A stretch of 30,166 nucleotides of DNA from CAZHPY01 sp964534705 (lineage in GTDB: Bacteria; Omnitrophota; Gorgyraeia; 2-01-FULL-45-10): the NCBI GenBank assembly GCA_964534705.1, contig CAZHPY010000013.1, positions 1 to 30,166 on the forward strand, given 5' to 3'. Made by a program: the position numbers and the translations under genes. Shown here piece by piece: positions 1-7,190 of the stretch (positions are counted from its first letter, which is position 1; each line of letters starts with the position of its first letter). Below the pieces are notes generated by a model, which was given only the letters and a program-made list of their open reading frames with translations, did no database searches and was not told where the DNA came from.

Positions 1-1
1 C

Positions 2-919
2 CTTATTTGCGAAACTGTCCGCTATATATTTCAAAGGGAATTCTTCGTTAAAAATATTTACATTGTGGTTATAGGCGCTATAGCGGGCTGTCTTATTCAT
101 CCGAATTTTCCAAATAATTTTATACCGGTATATCTGAATGGAATGTTGATGCCCTTACATATCGCGGCGGGCATAGATCTGGGTTTCAGCGGTGAGACAA
201 AATCCCTCGGAGCAATAGCCGCTTTTGTAAGTAACTTTGCCGTATTTTTTATGCTTGCAATTATCCTATGGGGCCTGTTCATGCACAGGAAAAAAATAGG
301 CTTCCCGAGCGCCGTCTGGTTTGTTATATGTGGTATATATCTGGTATTATCGTTATTTAGCGCGCGGTATTGGTTCCAGGTAAATACAATATTTTTTATT
401 TCAGCGGCTTCTTATATGGGTGATATGTTAAAAGCGAAGGGGGAGGGAATTTTATCAGGGATCAAAAGATTGGCTGTTATTTGTCTTGTGGCCGCAATGC
501 CTCTTCTTTTCTTTAATATGCGGCAGTTGGGATCTTTTATAAATTATTTTTCCGTGGTGAGCGCTGATTATGAAGATATCGGCAAGTGGATGGAGCGCAA
601 TATCCCGCGAGGGCAGACCATATATCATAGTTACTGGGACGATGCCTCCTATTTTATCTGCCTGAACCCAAAAAATAATTATATCAATATGAACGACCCT
701 ATTTATATGTATTATCTCTATCCTAAAGAATCGGCTCTTCTTGAGGATTTGAGCATGTGGAGGGTAGACAATCCGCATACGGCGCTTAGCAGGATTTTCA
801 GGGTCAAATACGGGTATTTGCGCAAAACCGAGCCTCTATATCGCCAGATCACGGGCGATAAGCTGCATTTCAAGATCCTATATGAAAATGACAGCGGCGC
901 CGTGTTCGAGATACAGTGA
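2..919 (+). CDS. GT-C type polytopic membrane glycosyltransferase-like protein, 5' partial
   Basis: The frame is open to the left edge with no stop codon, so the gene starts before the window and only its last ~305 codons are visible. A GTG at 65 is an internal codon, not a convincing start. The visible part has several hydrophobic segments, the loop motif HPNFPNN just after a membrane segment (a motif I associate with GT-C superfamily sugar transferases and mannosyltransferase-like proteins), then a soluble C-terminal domain of about 110 residues with Trp/Asp/Tyr-rich stretches (YWDDASYF, NDPIYMYY). GT-C enzymes transfer sugars from polyprenyl-phosphate donors on the outer face of the inner membrane. 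Substrate cannot be told. It may belong to the same glycan machinery as the plus-strand operon further right, but it is separated from it by a two-component locus. A non-enzymatic membrane protein of the same fold is possible. Confidence 0.7.
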   Translation, partial: LICETVRYIFQREFFVKNIYIVVIGAIAGCLIHPNFPNNFIPVYLNGMLMPLHIAAGIDLGFSGETKSLGAIAAFVSNFAVFFMLAIILWGLFMHRKKIGFPSAVWFVICGIYLVLSLFSARYWFQVNTIFFISAASYMGDMLKAKGEGILSGIKRLAVICLVAAMPLLFFNMRQLGSFINYFSVVSADYEDIGKWMERNIPRGQTIYHSYWDDASYFICLNPKNNYINMNDPIYMYYLYPKESALLEDLSMWRVDNPHTALSRIFRVKYGYLRKTEPLYRQITGDKLHFKILYENDSGAVFEIQ

Positions 920-1039
920 AAGAAGAAAGAGAAAGAAAGAGAAAATTTATTGAACTCATAAGATCTTTATGTTAAATTAGAACAAATACCGTTTTCGTTG
1001 ATCAGCGGTTGCTTGTAACTCGTGAGGGGAGAATGGCAT
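920..1039. other. Intergenic gap with possible promoter
   Basis: This is a purine-rich and then AT-rich gap between the partial GT-C gene and the small exported protein. It starts with a run of AAAGA-like units directly after the TGA stop. No hairpin with a T-run that would serve as a terminator is visible. The only signals I see are a possible promoter at 950-978 and the ribosome binding site GAGGGGAGA ahead of the ATG at 1040. Confidence 0.5.
950..978 (+). promoter_or_regulatory. Possible sigma70-type promoter
   Basis: TTGAAC (950-955) and TAAATT (973-978) are separated by exactly 17 bases. Each box matches four of six consensus positions. The predicted start of transcription near 985 would give a leader of about 55 bases to the ATG at 1040, with a ribosome binding site in it. 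This would drive the exported protein, histidine kinase and response regulator together. The match is modest in an AT-rich gap. Confidence 0.35.
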
Positions 1040-1447
1040 ATGTTAAAACTATTGCTGTTTATTATTATTGTAACCGATATTTTTTTCATGAGCGCTTTTA
1101 TGCCTTTAGTCTTTGCTCAGGGCCCGGAGGAAGAGCGGGAAGACGAAATAGCCGCGGCTGAAGAGATGCTGGACTCCATGCAGGGTACCGTAATGAGCAT
1201 AAGCCCGGCCCTGCGCGTAATAGTCCTGAAGGGTGAAGAAGACAGTGAAATATATGAAATGTCGGTTAAGCGAAATGCCACGTTTTACGGAGAAGATTCA
1301 CTCTCAGATATAGAGCCCGGCGACATGATCAGAGTTGATTATTATACGTTTAATGATAAGCGCATTGTGACTAATATTGTGATGGAAGAAAGGGTCTCCA
1401 AAGAAGAAACTCGCCCGACCCTGGGAAAGGTGCTGGGCGCTGACTGA
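1040..1447 (+). CDS. Small exported protein (135 aa), unknown function
   Basis: The start at ATG 1040 is chosen over GTG 1022 because GAGGGGAGA lies about eight bases before it and the signal peptide then begins directly (hydrophobic residues 1-25, likely cleavage after VFA). The mature part is acidic and contains a compact beta-rich stretch with the pattern MQGTVMSIS...IVLKG...ATFYGEDSLSDIEPGDMIRVDYY. The G-x-V...PGD-x-(I/V)-x-(V/I) pattern suggests a small OB- or SH3-like barrel, but I do not recognise a named family. The exported protein at 24578-24994 has the same plan (signal peptide, then a barrel with ELIPGDKVEIRY), so the two may be distant paralogues. It lies just ahead of the histidine kinase gene and could be cotranscribed; whether it serves as a periplasmic partner of that sensor is speculation. 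Confidence 0.75.
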   Translation: MLKLLLFIIIVTDIFFMSAFMPLVFAQGPEEEREDEIAAAEEMLDSMQGTVMSISPALRVIVLKGEEDSEIYEMSVKRNATFYGEDSLSDIEPGDMIRVDYYTFNDKRIVTNIVMEERVSKEETRPTLGKVLGAD

Positions 1448-1483
1448 TCGATACAAGACTTATGTTCCTGTGAGGTTGTAGGT

Positions 1484-2917
1484 ATGTCTTCTGAGATAAC
1501 GGTATATTTAGTTACGGCTGCCATGAGTATAGCCATCGCGTTCCTGTTGGTATACTTTACTAATCTTTCTACCCGCGCAAGGATCAGTGCCGATAAAAAG
1601 AAGAGAGGTGAACAGCCGCCGCACGTGAGCGCCGTTTCTGATAAGCCTTTGAAAAAGGTTATATACAAGGAATTGGAAGGGCTTACGGGTTCCGAAGAAC
1701 GTCAGGAGGTGATCACCGAGATCATGTCGGGTATCTTTGAAAAAGAGTTGGAAAAAAGGGTCGATCATCAGGTCAAAGATATAAGCGGCAAATACGAAAA
1801 GATCATCAAGGAGAAGACGCAGAATGAAGAAGTCGTGTGGAAAAAATACAAGAAAACACTTTCTGACAAGGAGGAGACAGAGGCGGTCATAAGGAACATA
1901 GCGGAAGGCCTGCTCGTGGTGGATAATAAAGGCAGGATCGTCATGATGAATCCTGCCGCGGAAAAACTTCTTGGAGTTTCTAAAAAAGACAGGATAGGCA
2001 AGTCTGTCCTGGATGATATCAAGGAAGAGCAATTGTTCTCTTTGGCAAAGGAAAACCATGAGGAAGACAAGAAGGAAATAGAGCTTGTATCCAAACACGA
2101 TGAGACTAAAAAAGTATTGAGGGCAAGCACAGCCATCATAGAAAATGAGGAAGGCAAGACTATCGGTATGGTATCCGTCCTGAGCGATGTTACAAAACAG
2201 AAAAAACTGGACGAGTTGAAGTCAAGATTCGTTGCGAATGTGTCTCATGAATTGCGTACCCCGCTTGTTGCTATAGGGAAATCCATAGACCTTATCATTA
2301 ATAAGACCGCTGGAGAACTTTCAAAAACCCAGGAGGAACTGCTTACAATAGCCGATCGCAATGTGAAGCGCCTGACGTTTCTCATAAACGACCTACTCGA
2401 CCTTTCAAAGCTTGAGGCGGGCAAGGCGTCTATCAGGCGAGAGAGTGTAGCCATTGAGAGTATAGCCAGTGAATGTATCAAGGGCCTTGAGCCATGGGCC
2501 GGGACGAAATCCATCAGGATTGAAAAGGATATCGAGGAAGGGCTGCCTGATGTGGAGGCGGATCCTGACAGGATAACGCAGGTTTTCCATAACCTTCTAG
2601 GCAACTCCATTAAATTCACTCCCACGAACGGGGTTATTGTAGTGAGGATAAGGCTGCGCAAGGGTGATCTGCAGGTCCAGGTCAGCGTTGCCGATAATGG
2701 CATAGGCATATCCAAAGACGACCTTCCAAAGGTTTTTGATAAATTTTATCAGACAGGTGAGAGAGTTTCGACCGATATAAGCGGCACGGGGATCGGTTTA
2801 TCGATAACGAAGGAAATCGTGGAGTTGCACGGTGGTAAGATCTGGGTGGAAAGCGAAAAAGGCAGGGGCGCTGAGTTTATCTTCACCCTGCCGTTGAAAT
2901 CGTCGCATAAACCCTAA
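1484..2917 (+). CDS. Membrane-anchored PAS sensor histidine kinase
   Basis: 477 aa. One N-terminal membrane helix (about residues 5-27) has almost no periplasmic part and is followed by a charged, probably coiled-coil stretch (70-130). A PAS domain (about 132-238) contains GLLVVDNKGRIVMMNPAAE. The HisKA domain carries the phospho-acceptor His255 in NVSHELRTP. The ATPase domain has the N-box (HNLLGNSIKFTP, Asn370 and Asn374), G1 box DNGIG (404-408), F box around FDKFYQ and G2 box GTGIGLS (434-440). All catalytic motifs are intact, so autophosphorylation is expected. With little outside the membrane, it probably senses a cytoplasmic or membrane signal through the PAS domain. The response regulator follows after 15 bases and is its likely partner. 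The signal and target genes are unknown. Confidence 0.93.
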   Translation: MSSEITVYLVTAAMSIAIAFLLVYFTNLSTRARISADKKKRGEQPPHVSAVSDKPLKKVIYKELEGLTGSEERQEVITEIMSGIFEKELEKRVDHQVKDISGKYEKIIKEKTQNEEVVWKKYKKTLSDKEETEAVIRNIAEGLLVVDNKGRIVMMNPAAEKLLGVSKKDRIGKSVLDDIKEEQLFSLAKENHEEDKKEIELVSKHDETKKVLRASTAIIENEEGKTIGMVSVLSDVTKQKKLDELKSRFVANVSHELRTPLVAIGKSIDLIINKTAGELSKTQEELLTIADRNVKRLTFLINDLLDLSKLEAGKASIRRESVAIESIASECIKGLEPWAGTKSIRIEKDIEEGLPDVEADPDRITQVFHNLLGNSIKFTPTNGVIVVRIRLRKGDLQVQVSVADNGIGISKDDLPKVFDKFYQTGERVSTDISGTGIGLSITKEIVELHGGKIWVESEKGRGAEFIFTLPLKSSHKP

Positions 2918-2932
2918 AGGGGGAAAAGTTTT

Positions 2933-3319
2933 ATGGCTAAAGATATAAAGATTCTCATCGCGGATGATGAAGCCGATTTCAGGCAAGTCATGACGGTGTG
3001 GCTGGAGTCGAAAGGTTATTCTGTCATAACGGCGGCTAATGGTAAAGAGGCCCTCAAGCTGCTAAAAGATGAAAAGCCGAACATCGTCTTCCTTGATCTA
3101 AGGATGCCGTTTATGGACGGAAGCGAAACGATCAAGAAGATCAGGGAATTTGATAAAAATATTCCGGTCATAGTTATAAGTTCATATGTAAGCGATCTGC
3201 AGTTAAGGGAAGTGAGTAAAGCAGGTATCTCCGGGGTATTTAATAAATATGCCGACTTTGATAGCGGACTGGCGCTCCTGGAATCCGTTCTGAGGAGGCA
3301 TAAAAAACTTAAAAAATAG
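2933..3319 (+). CDS. Single-domain response regulator (CheY-like receiver)
   Basis: 128 aa consisting of one receiver domain. The acidic pocket is Asp11/Asp12, the phospho-acceptor is Asp55 in VFLDLRMP, the switch Ser is in VISSY (83-84) and the conserved Lys is Lys105. The usual PF-x-K after beta-5 reads VFNKYADF, so the Pro is missing. No DNA-binding or enzymatic output domain follows, so it must act by protein contact or pass phosphate in a relay. It lies 15 bases after the kinase gene, with an AGGGGG-type ribosome binding site, and is the likely cognate regulator. Its last 11 bases overlap the end of the convergent minus-strand gene, leaving no room for a terminator between them. Confidence 0.93.
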   Translation: MAKDIKILIADDEADFRQVMTVWLESKGYSVITAANGKEALKLLKDEKPNIVFLDLRMPFMDGSETIKKIREFDKNIPVIVISSYVSDLQLREVSKAGISGVFNKYADFDSGLALLESVLRRHKKLKK

Positions 3320-5660
3320 CCCGATGCTTCGAGCTTTCCTCGTATAGTTTAAGGTACTTATCGGCCTCTTCTGTCTTGTTCTCAAGTTTTTTAAGTATAG
3401 CCATTTTTTTGTATACATCAGGAGTATGAAAAGGCGTCTCGAGACTCTTTGTAAGTGAGTCAAAAGATTCGCCGAAATGCCCCTGATAATAGAGCGTATC
3501 CGCGAGCAATTCCATGATTTTCGCCGCAAGCGGTTCAATGTCAATAAAGTCCGGTCCGATCCTGTCCAGGTATTCATGAGCCAGCATCTCCGCTTCTTTG
3601 AATTGTCCTAGTTGAACGTATGCCTGCGCCAGGAGGAATACGGCCTCGCTTCCCCGCGGTATTTTTTCTACCAAAGGTTTTAATAGATCAACAACCAGGA
3701 ACGCCTCTCGTCTGGCCAATAAACCGGAGGCCATATTTACCTTTTCCGCGTAAGGGATGATAATAGTATCGTAGGTCTGGCGTGTATTTTTATAAGATCC
3801 GTCTTCTTTCTTGTACAGGTTTTCGTCGTATATGGGCGAATAAGGAAAGGACTTCGCGCCGGCCGCGCCGGAACCCTCTGCAACTTCATAAACCATAAAG
3901 GCGCTGTTCCTGAACACAGGCCTGAAATGCCTCAACTCCGTGTCGCTGAAATGCAGGCGGGACGCCATCGCTTTTTCAGATATATCCGGCACCGCCAGTC
4001 CAAGGTATCGCATCGAATCCTTGCCGTCCGTGATAAAGAATCCCCAGTCGTATACCAGATATCTCGCGCCATACTTTTTACAAAATTGGAATAAGGCCTT
4101 TTCATCCCTGCTATACATAGCAGTTATAAACTCCTCATATCTTTTGCGTATGGGAAGGTTCTCGAATTTCGGGTGCAGTATCTCCGGACGTCCGGTATTG
4201 AGCAATATCATGGGACTGACGTGGATATGCGCTACGATCGCGTCATCCGGCCGTGTATTGGAATCTATCCATTTGAATAATTCGCTATAACTCGATGGAG
4301 TAAACCTGCCTGATTCCACCGGGCTTAAAGTGAGGCCCAGCGAATTCAGGATGATCAAACCGCATAGTACATATTTCAGGTAATGCCTTCTGTCATTGAA
4401 AAACGCAAATCCGCATATCGCTATTGCCGCGAATGGAGCGGCTACAACAAGTATCCGTTTGGCCATTATGGACAGCAGAAAAAATATTATTGTCAGGCTG
4501 GCAATAAATATACCGGCCCCGGCGCTCCTTCTTTCTTTCCATAGAAGTATAAAAGAGCCGATCAACCCAAGAGGAAATACAAACCTTCCAAGCCACCATA
4601 CTTCGCCTGGATCCGGAGTATTGAATGCCGATTCCCATAACTGACGCGCGCTGAAACTTAACAACGACGGATCATCCGGCTTCTTGAAGAAAAATTTTAT
4701 TTTTTCCATAAACATATCAAAGACATGGGAATATGCCATATCAGAGCCGGATATTATCTTTAGGGCCCCTGTAGTCGCCGCGAATATGAATAATAGAAGG
4801 AGGGATCTTCTTAACATGCCTTTTACTTTCCTGCCTGAAAGATAGGCAAGCAAAATAGCATAAATGCCGCACATCAATAATGATGTCGCGAAACCGCTGG
4901 TATTTAGTACCGGTATTACCAGCCCCGCGGCGAATATCAGGAGGAAGGTATAGAAAAAATTTTTGAGAACCTCAGGTTTCGTCACATAGATCCAGCAGAA
5001 GAACGGGAGCATGCAGATATATATAAACTGATTAAAATGCCAGGACGACAGGCTGAATACGACGAGGACGCCAGAAGATATGCTTAATATCGGACGGGAC
5101 CTGCCCTCGATCTGGAGGATTATAAATAGTATGCTGATCATCAGGAAGACAAGGGCGAAATCTTCGCGCAGAAACGATCCTGCTGCTGTGCGCAGGTAGC
5201 TGGCAGGGGTGGTCGCATAAAATAAAGCCGCTGCGAGAGCGAATATGTTATCCCCGCACAACCTTCTTGCGATCAGAAAAACCCCTATTATGACAAGGCT
5301 CGAAAAGAAGCAACTGGTTAATATCAAAAAAAGATTAAATGGCAGGCCGAAATTCGCTAACCTGTAAAGGAGCCCATAGAATAACTCCATCATCACCGTT
5401 TCATATTTAAATACGTTTATCTTTTCAGGATACTGGACGGCCGTGTCATTGCTTAGAATATCAAATGGGTTTGACTTGCTTTTTGCTGCTATATCAGCGT
5501 AACGATAGTGATAGGCCGCTTCAGCATAATATAGCGAACCGGGCGAAGAAGGCTGGAAGTGGTTGTTGTTCTCCACCTTGACGAACTTGTATAATGAAAT
5601 GCCGAATACGAGGCAGATCACAGCGGCAAAAATTATAACCTGTTTTTTATTTGAAAGCAT
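3309..5660 (-). CDS. STT3-like/GT-C polytopic membrane protein with C-terminal TPR region
   Basis: 783 aa. An N-terminal membrane helix is followed by a first external loop with YHYRYAD (50-56), then many hydrophobic segments to about residue 430. A loop RTAAGSFLREDF (157-168) sits where STT3-type enzymes carry their second acidic motif. A soluble region (about 450-620) with DDAIVAHIHVSP, NTGRPEI and YLVYDWGFF follows, then helical TPR-like repeats (about 650-783). This order resembles oligosaccharyltransferase/GT-C proteins, but a clear WWDYG motif is absent, so I do not call it a functional oligosaccharyltransferase. It probably uses a polyprenyl-linked sugar at the outer face of the inner membrane. 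Its start overlaps the end of the radical SAM gene by 14 bases, so the two are translated as a unit. Confidence 0.75.
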   Translation of the reverse strand: MLSNKKQVIIFAAVICLVFGISLYKFVKVENNNHFQPSSPGSLYYAEAAYHYRYADIAAKSKSNPFDILSNDTAVQYPEKINVFKYETVMMELFYGLLYRLANFGLPFNLFLILTSCFFSSLVIIGVFLIARRLCGDNIFALAAALFYATTPASYLRTAAGSFLREDFALVFLMISILFIILQIEGRSRPILSISSGVLVVFSLSSWHFNQFIYICMLPFFCWIYVTKPEVLKNFFYTFLLIFAAGLVIPVLNTSGFATSLLMCGIYAILLAYLSGRKVKGMLRRSLLLLFIFAATTGALKIISGSDMAYSHVFDMFMEKIKFFFKKPDDPSLLSFSARQLWESAFNTPDPGEVWWLGRFVFPLGLIGSFILLWKERRSAGAGIFIASLTIIFFLLSIMAKRILVVAAPFAAIAICGFAFFNDRRHYLKYVLCGLIILNSLGLTLSPVESGRFTPSSYSELFKWIDSNTRPDDAIVAHIHVSPMILLNTGRPEILHPKFENLPIRKRYEEFITAMYSRDEKALFQFCKKYGARYLVYDWGFFITDGKDSMRYLGLAVPDISEKAMASRLHFSDTELRHFRPVFRNSAFMVYEVAEGSGAAGAKSFPYSPIYDENLYKKEDGSYKNTRQTYDTIIIPYAEKVNMASGLLARREAFLVVDLLKPLVEKIPRGSEAVFLLAQAYVQLGQFKEAEMLAHEYLDRIGPDFIDIEPLAAKIMELLADTLYYQGHFGESFDSLTKSLETPFHTPDVYKKMAILKKLENKTEEADKYLKLYEESSKHRAIF

Positions 5661-7092
5661 ATCTTAATATATGCAGCGCCCGCTTTACCAGAAAAGGTAC
5701 ATCCTTTAGCTTGAAATATTTTTTTCTCAAAAGGCACATGATCCTCAGGACCTCTCCCTTAAATTTTATTTTGCTTCTGGCCCATCTAGTGACGCCTGGC
5801 AGGCTCATCATGAAGAGCCCCTCTTTTTGCCAGGATTCCCAGTTATTCTGGAATGTGCGGTCCAAAAGGCCGTATTTAAGCGCTATATCGTATAGCTTGC
5901 TGCCAGGATAGGGCGTCGTTATGGACCAGCCTATATAGTCAACGAGATTATTTTTTACGAGTTGCCGCGCGAACTTAAGAGTTTTGTTTGTCATTGCCGC
6001 GTCTTCGTAGGCTAATTTTCCATTCTCTTCCCACACGTTAAAAAGCATGAATAGGGCAAGTACTTTTATGTTGTACTTTTTCAGAAGCCCGCAGGTTGTC
6101 TCGACATCGCTCAAATTTATGCGTTTATTGATCCCGTCCAGCGTCTTCTGATTGCCGCTCTCGACGCCAAGGTGAACATACCAGCAGCCGGACTCCGCAA
6201 GTTCTCTGGCGAGCTCTTCGGTAAAGGGCGTAACCCGTAACTGTGTTTTCCAGGTTATTCCGAGGTTTCTTTTCTTTATCGAACGGCATATCTTCAACGC
6301 ATGTTCCAGATTGCAGTTGAACTCGTCTGAATTATCAAATATCTCCCTGACGGAAAAATTATTTTTGAGGTACTCCATCTCGTCGACTATCTTTTCCGGA
6401 TCACGCATGCGCACGACAGGCGTTGAGGATTTCCATACCCTGTTGGAACAGAAGGTGCATTCATAAGGGCAGCCGCGGGAAAAGAACATAGTCGCCTCGG
6501 GCCGCTGTTTGGACATATACCAGCCCTTGTATTCTTTTATATCGATAAGATCCCAGGCAGGGAAGGGTATCGCATCCAGCGGGGTTATGAATTTTTCAGG
6601 GGAGTTCAGGACATATCCATTTCCTTTTTTTACGCATATTCCCGGAATCTTTTCCAGTTCGGATCTATCTTTACCTTCGGATATGGATTTCACGATGCGA
6701 TAAAGCGTCTCCTCGCCTTCGCCCACCACTGTGATATCCGCGCCGCTTTCCTTAAGTGTCTCGCGCGGAAGCGAAGTGGGATGAGCGCCGCCCATGACTA
6801 CCACTAACGAAGGAAGGAGCCTCTTTGCTTCCCGTGCGAGCCTTGACGCGCCATAGGCCAGGGTCGTATAGAAAGATATGCCCAGAATATCAGGTTTAAA
6901 TCCGGCTATCTCCTCAAGCGTCTTATCATAACCTTTTTTACAGCCGTCTATAATACCTATTTCCAGGCCGGGGATTTTTACGCGCAGATAGGATGCAAGG
7001 TAGAGTATGCCCATGGGGGGCCACATATTTTCTCCCAGTACCTCATACGGGGAATGAAGAAGAGATGGAGCAAAAACCAATAGGATTTTCAT
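5647..7092 (-). CDS. B12-binding-domain radical SAM protein
   Basis: 481 aa from the ATG at 7092. A longer reading from 7140 would place the start inside the -35 box, so I reject it. The N-terminal Rossmann-like domain (1-140) matches cobalamin-binding radical SAM proteins: PPMGILYLASYLR, GISFYTTLA, MGGAHPTSLP, GEGEETL. The usual axial-ligand motif DxHxxG is not seen (the site reads DGCKKGY), which is common in this group. The radical SAM domain has the cluster motif CxxxCxxC at Cys208, Cys212 and Cys215, and HLGVESG later. Members carry out methylations, methylthiolations or ring chemistry on lipids, cofactors and natural products; here the substrate is unknown. The neighbour is an STT3-like membrane protein, so a lipid or glycan substrate is a reasonable guess. 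It is the first gene of a two-gene minus-strand unit. Confidence 0.9.
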   Translation of the reverse strand: MKILLVFAPSLLHSPYEVLGENMWPPMGILYLASYLRVKIPGLEIGIIDGCKKGYDKTLEEIAGFKPDILGISFYTTLAYGASRLAREAKRLLPSLVVVMGGAHPTSLPRETLKESGADITVVGEGEETLYRIVKSISEGKDRSELEKIPGICVKKGNGYVLNSPEKFITPLDAIPFPAWDLIDIKEYKGWYMSKQRPEATMFFSRGCPYECTFCSNRVWKSSTPVVRMRDPEKIVDEMEYLKNNFSVREIFDNSDEFNCNLEHALKICRSIKKRNLGITWKTQLRVTPFTEELARELAESGCWYVHLGVESGNQKTLDGINKRINLSDVETTCGLLKKYNIKVLALFMLFNVWEENGKLAYEDAAMTNKTLKFARQLVKNNLVDYIGWSITTPYPGSKLYDIALKYGLLDRTFQNNWESWQKEGLFMMSLPGVTRWARSKIKFKGEVLRIMCLLRKKYFKLKDVPFLVKRALHILRYAFK

Positions 7093-7111
7093 TTTATATA
7101 ATTTGGTTAAG

Positions 7112-7140
7112 ATTATATCAAATACAAAAAGTGTTCGCAA
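7112..7140 (-). promoter_or_regulatory. Promoter of the minus-strand radical SAM/GT-C unit
   Basis: Read on the minus strand, TTGCGA (7140-7135) is followed after exactly 17 bases by a perfect TATAAT (7117-7112). Transcription should start near 7105, leaving a leader of only about a dozen bases before ATG 7092 and no Shine-Dalgarno sequence. Confidence 0.6.
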
Positions 7141-7153
7141 CTTAATTTTTGAA

Positions 7154-7182
7154 TTGACACATCAGGAAAATACATCTATATT
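7154..7182 (+). promoter_or_regulatory. Strong sigma70-type promoter of the glycosylation operon
   Basis: A perfect TTGACA (7154-7159), a 17-base spacer and TATATT (7177-7182) form a near-consensus promoter. The start codon of the next gene is at 7191, only eight bases after the -10 box, so transcription would start at or within a few bases of the ATG. The resulting mRNA is leaderless or nearly so, and no ribosome binding site is present. The -35 box lies 13 bases from the divergent -35 box, so one bound regulator could affect both directions. Confidence 0.7.
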
Positions 7183-7190
7183 ATTATGCT

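Noticed and set aside
3300..3330. Bidirectional terminator between the response regulator and the convergent GT-C gene
   Set aside because: The two genes overlap by 11 bases and I see no hairpin followed by a T-run on either strand.
4050..4090. YDWGFF in the 783-aa protein as a WWDYG catalytic motif
   Set aside because: The first Trp pair is missing and the motif lies in a different local context (after GARYLV), so oligosaccharyltransferase activity is not claimed.
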